Shown here piece by piece: positions 61,707-64,000 of a stretch of DNA of 64,000 nucleotides. Source of the DNA: HyVt-477 sp965224605 (GTDB taxonomy: Bacteria > Pseudomonadota > Gammaproteobacteria > Thiotrichales > Thiotrichaceae); contig CBDCZP010000005.1 of assembly GCA_965224605.1 (NCBI GenBank), positions 62,001-126,000 on the forward strand, given 5' to 3'. The notes below the pieces were generated by a model. That model was given only the letters and a program-made list of their open reading frames with translations, was not told the origin of the DNA and did no database searches. The translations under genes were made by a program, and so were the position numbers. Each line of letters opens with the position of its first letter. The first letter of the stretch is position 1.

Positions 61707-62690
61707 TGTAGAGTTACGTCCGTTACAGTCCTACTGTGCTGAAGCAGAAACATCAGTGCTAGAAACAGATTATCGTAGAGTTACGTTCTTACAGTGCTGA
61801 AGCAGAAAAGCCAGTACAAAAGGAAACGATATAACTAATTGTCGTAGAGTTACACTCTTACTGTGCTAAAGCAGAAAAGTCAGTACAAAAGGAAACGATA
61901 TAATTAATTGTCGTAGAATTACGCTCTTGCTGTGCTGAAGCAGAAAAGCCAGTACAAAAGGAAACGATATAACTAATTATCGTAGAGTTACGCTCTACTG
62001 TGCTGAAGCAGAAAAGCCAGTACAAAAGGAAACGATATAACTAATTGTCATTGAGTTACGCTCTTGCCGTGCTGAAGCAGAGAAGCCAGTACAAAAGGAA
62101 ACGATATAATTAATTGTCGTAGAGTGACGCTCTTGCTGTGCTGAAGCAGAAAAGCCAGTACAAAAGGAAACGATATAATTAATTGTCGTAGAGTGACGCT
62201 CTTGCTGTGCTGAAGCAGAAAAGCCAGTACAAAAGGAAACGATATAACTAATTGTCGTAGAGTGACGCTCTTACTGCGCTGAAGCAGAAAAGTCAGTACA
62301 AAAGGAACCGATATAATTAATTGTCGTAGAGTTACGCTCTTGCTGTGCTGAAGCAGAAAAGCCTGTACAAAAGGAACCGATATAACTAATTGTCGTAGAG
62401 TTTCGCTCTTACTGTGCTGAAGCAGAAAAGCCAGTACAAAAGGAAACGATCTAACTAATTATCGTAGAGTGACGCTCTTACCGTGCTAAAGCAGAAAGCC
62501 AGTGTAAGAGGAAAGAATATGATTAATTGTCGTTCTTTCAGTGCTGAAGCAAAAAATCAGTGCGAGAGGAAAAGATATTATTAATTCTCGCAGAGAGTTA
62601 CCTTCCTACAGTGTGAAAGCAGAAAAGTCAGTGCAAGTGGAAAGAACTACAACTGATGGTCGTAGAACCACCCTACTCTTGTGCTATCGC
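61707..62690. repeat. Tandem array of about 14 units of a 69-bp repeat
   Basis: The consensus unit opens CGTAGAGTTACGCTCTTGCT and carries GTGCTGAAGCAGAAAAGCC and AGTACAAAAGGAAACGATAT. Unit starts lie at 61707, 61774, 61843, 61912, 61981, 62049, 62118, 62187, 62256, 62325, 62394, 62463, 62531, 62589 and a partial at 62661. Inner units are nearly identical and 69 bp long (68 in two); outer units are decayed. Each unit has a small TGCT-GA-AGCA hairpin. No spacers occur, so it is not CRISPR. Two minus-strand frames stay open through much of it but have no start codon. Confidence 0.93.
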
Positions 62691-62828
62691 AATATACTAC
62701 GTGGCGACGTTAATAAGAGCTGATTATCTTGGTATCTTTCAACCCAAAAATAAAACGTAAAATCTGGTATTCTTAGTGAAGAAAAAGAGTTGACCTTGGC
62801 GCTTTATCAAACATCGTGCTAGATCTGT

Positions 62829-62957
62829 GTCTAACAAGACGTTCGAGAAGGGACTTGCTGACTCAGCGGTTGATTGACGCTCAGTTAAGTCAATAACTTC
62901 ATTGAAAATTTACGTTAAGTGCCTTCGAACCGCAAGCCCCTCAACTGGGCGTTAGGC
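62829..62957 (+). other. Integron attC site (VCR-like)
   Basis: This 129-bp site starts with the R'' box GTCTAAC and ends with the R' box GTTAGGC. The arms are inverted and imperfect: GTTCGAGAAGGGACTTGC near the left, and GCAAGCCCCTCAAC near the right, leaving an unpaired centre. Length, boxes and arm layout match chromosomal-integron attC sites such as Vibrio VCRs. No integrase gene or second attC is visible, so it is a lone or CALIN-type site. The array lies on the cassette side. Confidence 0.75.
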
Positions 62958-62976
62958 CTTAGTGCCTAATCCTGAA

Positions 62977-63089
62977 CCTGATACATATTCTAGCAATCTG
63001 CTTTTTCTCATGGGCGACATTGCATCCAATAAACAACACCAATTGTTTAGTCATTAACTAGTTATCCCTGAAATAAAACAACTACTTTA
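62977..63089. repeat. Right copy of the 110-bp direct repeat
   Basis: A direct diverged copy of 61191-61302. It begins 20 bp after the attC R' box and lies upstream of the antiporter gene, whose promoter may lie in it or in the next 150 bp. Confidence 0.85.
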
Positions 63090-63236
63090 TCCGGAAATCT
63101 ATGTATTCATTATCCAACCTTCTTCGTTATCGCTCATGCAAAGAAGCTACATTAACTCTGAGGTAGCAGGCAAGTTGAATAGATACACCTGCACTGTTAA
63201 TCTAAATCACATTTTATAACCTAAACAACAAGCCGT

Positions 63237-64000
63237 ATGGAATATAACAGCCTATCCTTGGTTCCCCCTCTATTAGCCATCATTCTTGCCATTGTTAGCA
63301 AGGATGTTGTTTTATCTCTTTTTACTGGGCTTTTCGCCGGTCATCTCATCATTAACAGCTTTAACCCTGGCACTGCTTTTATTAGTCTGTTTGATGGTAT
63401 TATTTCACTTTTTTCAGAAGGCTGGATTGCAAAAACACTGCTCTTTGCTTTGTTGGTCGGCTCTATTATTCGCCTTATCGTAGAGAGTGGTGGAGTGGCT
63501 GGTTTTGTTGATTATCTGACTACTAAAAAGAACCTGATTCAATCGAAACGCGGTGCTTTAATGCTTGCCTATATCATTGGACTGCTTATCTTTATTGAAT
63601 CATCTATCACATCGTTAATCGCCGGAACTGTCGCTCGCCCTTTGACCGATCGTTTTGGAGCATCACGGCAAAAGCTGGCTTATGTCTGTGATTCCACCTC
63701 TGCACCCGTCTCATCATTACTCGCTTTCAATGGTTGGGGTGCATTACTCATTGTATTAATTACAGAACAAGTTGAATCAGGTGTCATTTCTGGTCAGCCT
63801 GTCTCGCTGTTTATCCATTCAGTACCTTTTAATTTTTATGCCATTATTACCCTACTCATCGTCTTATTTGTTATTTTGACGAACTGGAATATCGGCCCAA
63901 TGAAACACTACGAAGAACTTTCCAGCAAACTACACAACAGTACGCAGGGGATTAACACTATAAATTCTAAGCACGATAATGACGAAAAAAACTCGCTAAA
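63237..64000 (+). CDS. NhaC-family Na+/H+ antiporter, N-terminal part
   Basis: The first 254 codons of a membrane transporter run off the window end. The protein begins MEYNSLSLVPPLLAIILAIV and has about seven hydrophobic segments, with VLSLFTGLFAGHLI and FIESSITSLIAGTVARPLTD, and DSTSAPVSSLLAFNGWGA matching the NhaC/ion transporter superfamily conserved loop. It likely exchanges sodium for protons, or an organic acid as in some relatives. Weak SD before the ATG. A hydrophilic loop is being entered at the edge. Confidence 0.85.
   Translation, partial: MEYNSLSLVPPLLAIILAIVSKDVVLSLFTGLFAGHLIINSFNPGTAFISLFDGIISLFSEGWIAKTLLFALLVGSIIRLIVESGGVAGFVDYLTTKKNLIQSKRGALMLAYIIGLLIFIESSITSLIAGTVARPLTDRFGASRQKLAYVCDSTSAPVSSLLAFNGWGALLIVLITEQVESGVISGQPVSLFIHSVPFNFYAIITLLIVLFVILTNWNIGPMKHYEELSSKLHNSTQGINTINSKHDNDEKNSL

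Noticed and set aside
61707..62690. CRISPR array
   Set aside because: Units are contiguous copies without unique spacers and the repeat is 69 bp, longer than CRISPR repeats.
61707..62723. Coding frames in the 69-bp array (minus-strand open frames, and a plus-strand frame 62541-62723)
   Set aside because: Minus frames lack start codons and are shifted by 68-bp units; the plus frame covers only decayed end units and has no SD or homology.
1..64000. tRNA genes
   Set aside because: No cloverleaf-like sequence with a T-loop box was noticed in the intergenic regions; a tRNAscan-type search would settle it.

Overview
This 64 kb window looks like the chromosome of a free-living, moderately AT-rich gammaproteobacterium, probably a sulfur oxidiser (low-confidence guess: Thiotrichales-like). 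The placement rests on the ffs-dnaX-ybaB-recR order, standalone MnmC(o), TolC next to a Pcm-family gene, YfaZ, Gram-negative porins, and several sulfur-linked proteins (three DsrE-like proteins, a DsrC-like protein, a DUF302 protein, a SoxH-like metallohydrolase, and ovothiol synthesis). I see no plasmid or prophage backbone. The window does carry miniature inverted-repeat elements, a tandem-repeat array and a lone integron attC site.

Layout. 0-7.4 kb (minus): a 1618-residue CHAT-STAND-WD40 protein, then two secreted FecR-like paralogues, one with a Thr-Pro stalk encoded by 128 copies of a hexamer. 7.6-15.5 kb: housekeeping genes (hinT, recR, ybaB, dnaX with a built-in frameshift signal, 4.5S RNA, argS, tadA, guaA). 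15.7-28.4 kb: a membrane SMC-like ATPase with a small partner, a rhodanese lipoprotein, gamma-glutamyltransferase, a broken M16 peptidase, a coiled-coil/HhH protein, a GH19-type hydrolase and YfaZ. 28.4-31.7 kb (minus): rmuC followed by a MotA/TolQ-like and a MotB-like gene. 32-39.4 kb: a degenerate polysaccharide deacetylase, alkylation repair (Ada-AlkA fusion, Ogt), and a detoxification-like cluster (frameshifted SDR, GST, MAPEG) with an AraC regulator. 39.4-44.4 kb: an ECF sigma factor and an anti-sigma factor carrying a DsrE-like domain, divergent from DsrE-like protein, porin, second DsrE-like protein and metallohydrolase. 44.4-51.8 kb: porin, TolC, Pcm-family methyltransferase, universal stress protein, DUF302 protein, an orphan Cas6/Cmx6-like protein and a DsrC-like protein without its C-terminal cysteines. 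51.9-55.2 kb (minus): ovothiol genes ovoA-ovoB. 56-60.3 kb: ABC-2 transporter, mnmC(o), LCIB-like carbonic anhydrase candidate. 60.3-64 kb: a RecA-fold-like protein, a 1-kb array of 69-bp repeats ending near an attC site and bracketed by 110-bp direct repeats, and the start of an NhaC-type antiporter.

The best candidates for an undescribed system are: (1) the ECF/anti-sigma-DsrE regulon, which reads as an envelope sulfur-sensing and sulfur-handling circuit; (2) rmuC coupled to a MotAB-like proton motor, which recalls Zorya but has different parts; (3) the CHAT-STAND-WD40 protein beside FecR/PT-stalk proteins; (4) the orphan Cas6 next to a Cys-less DsrC; and (5) the 69-bp array with attC. All calls come from reading sequence and recalling families; no database search was run.
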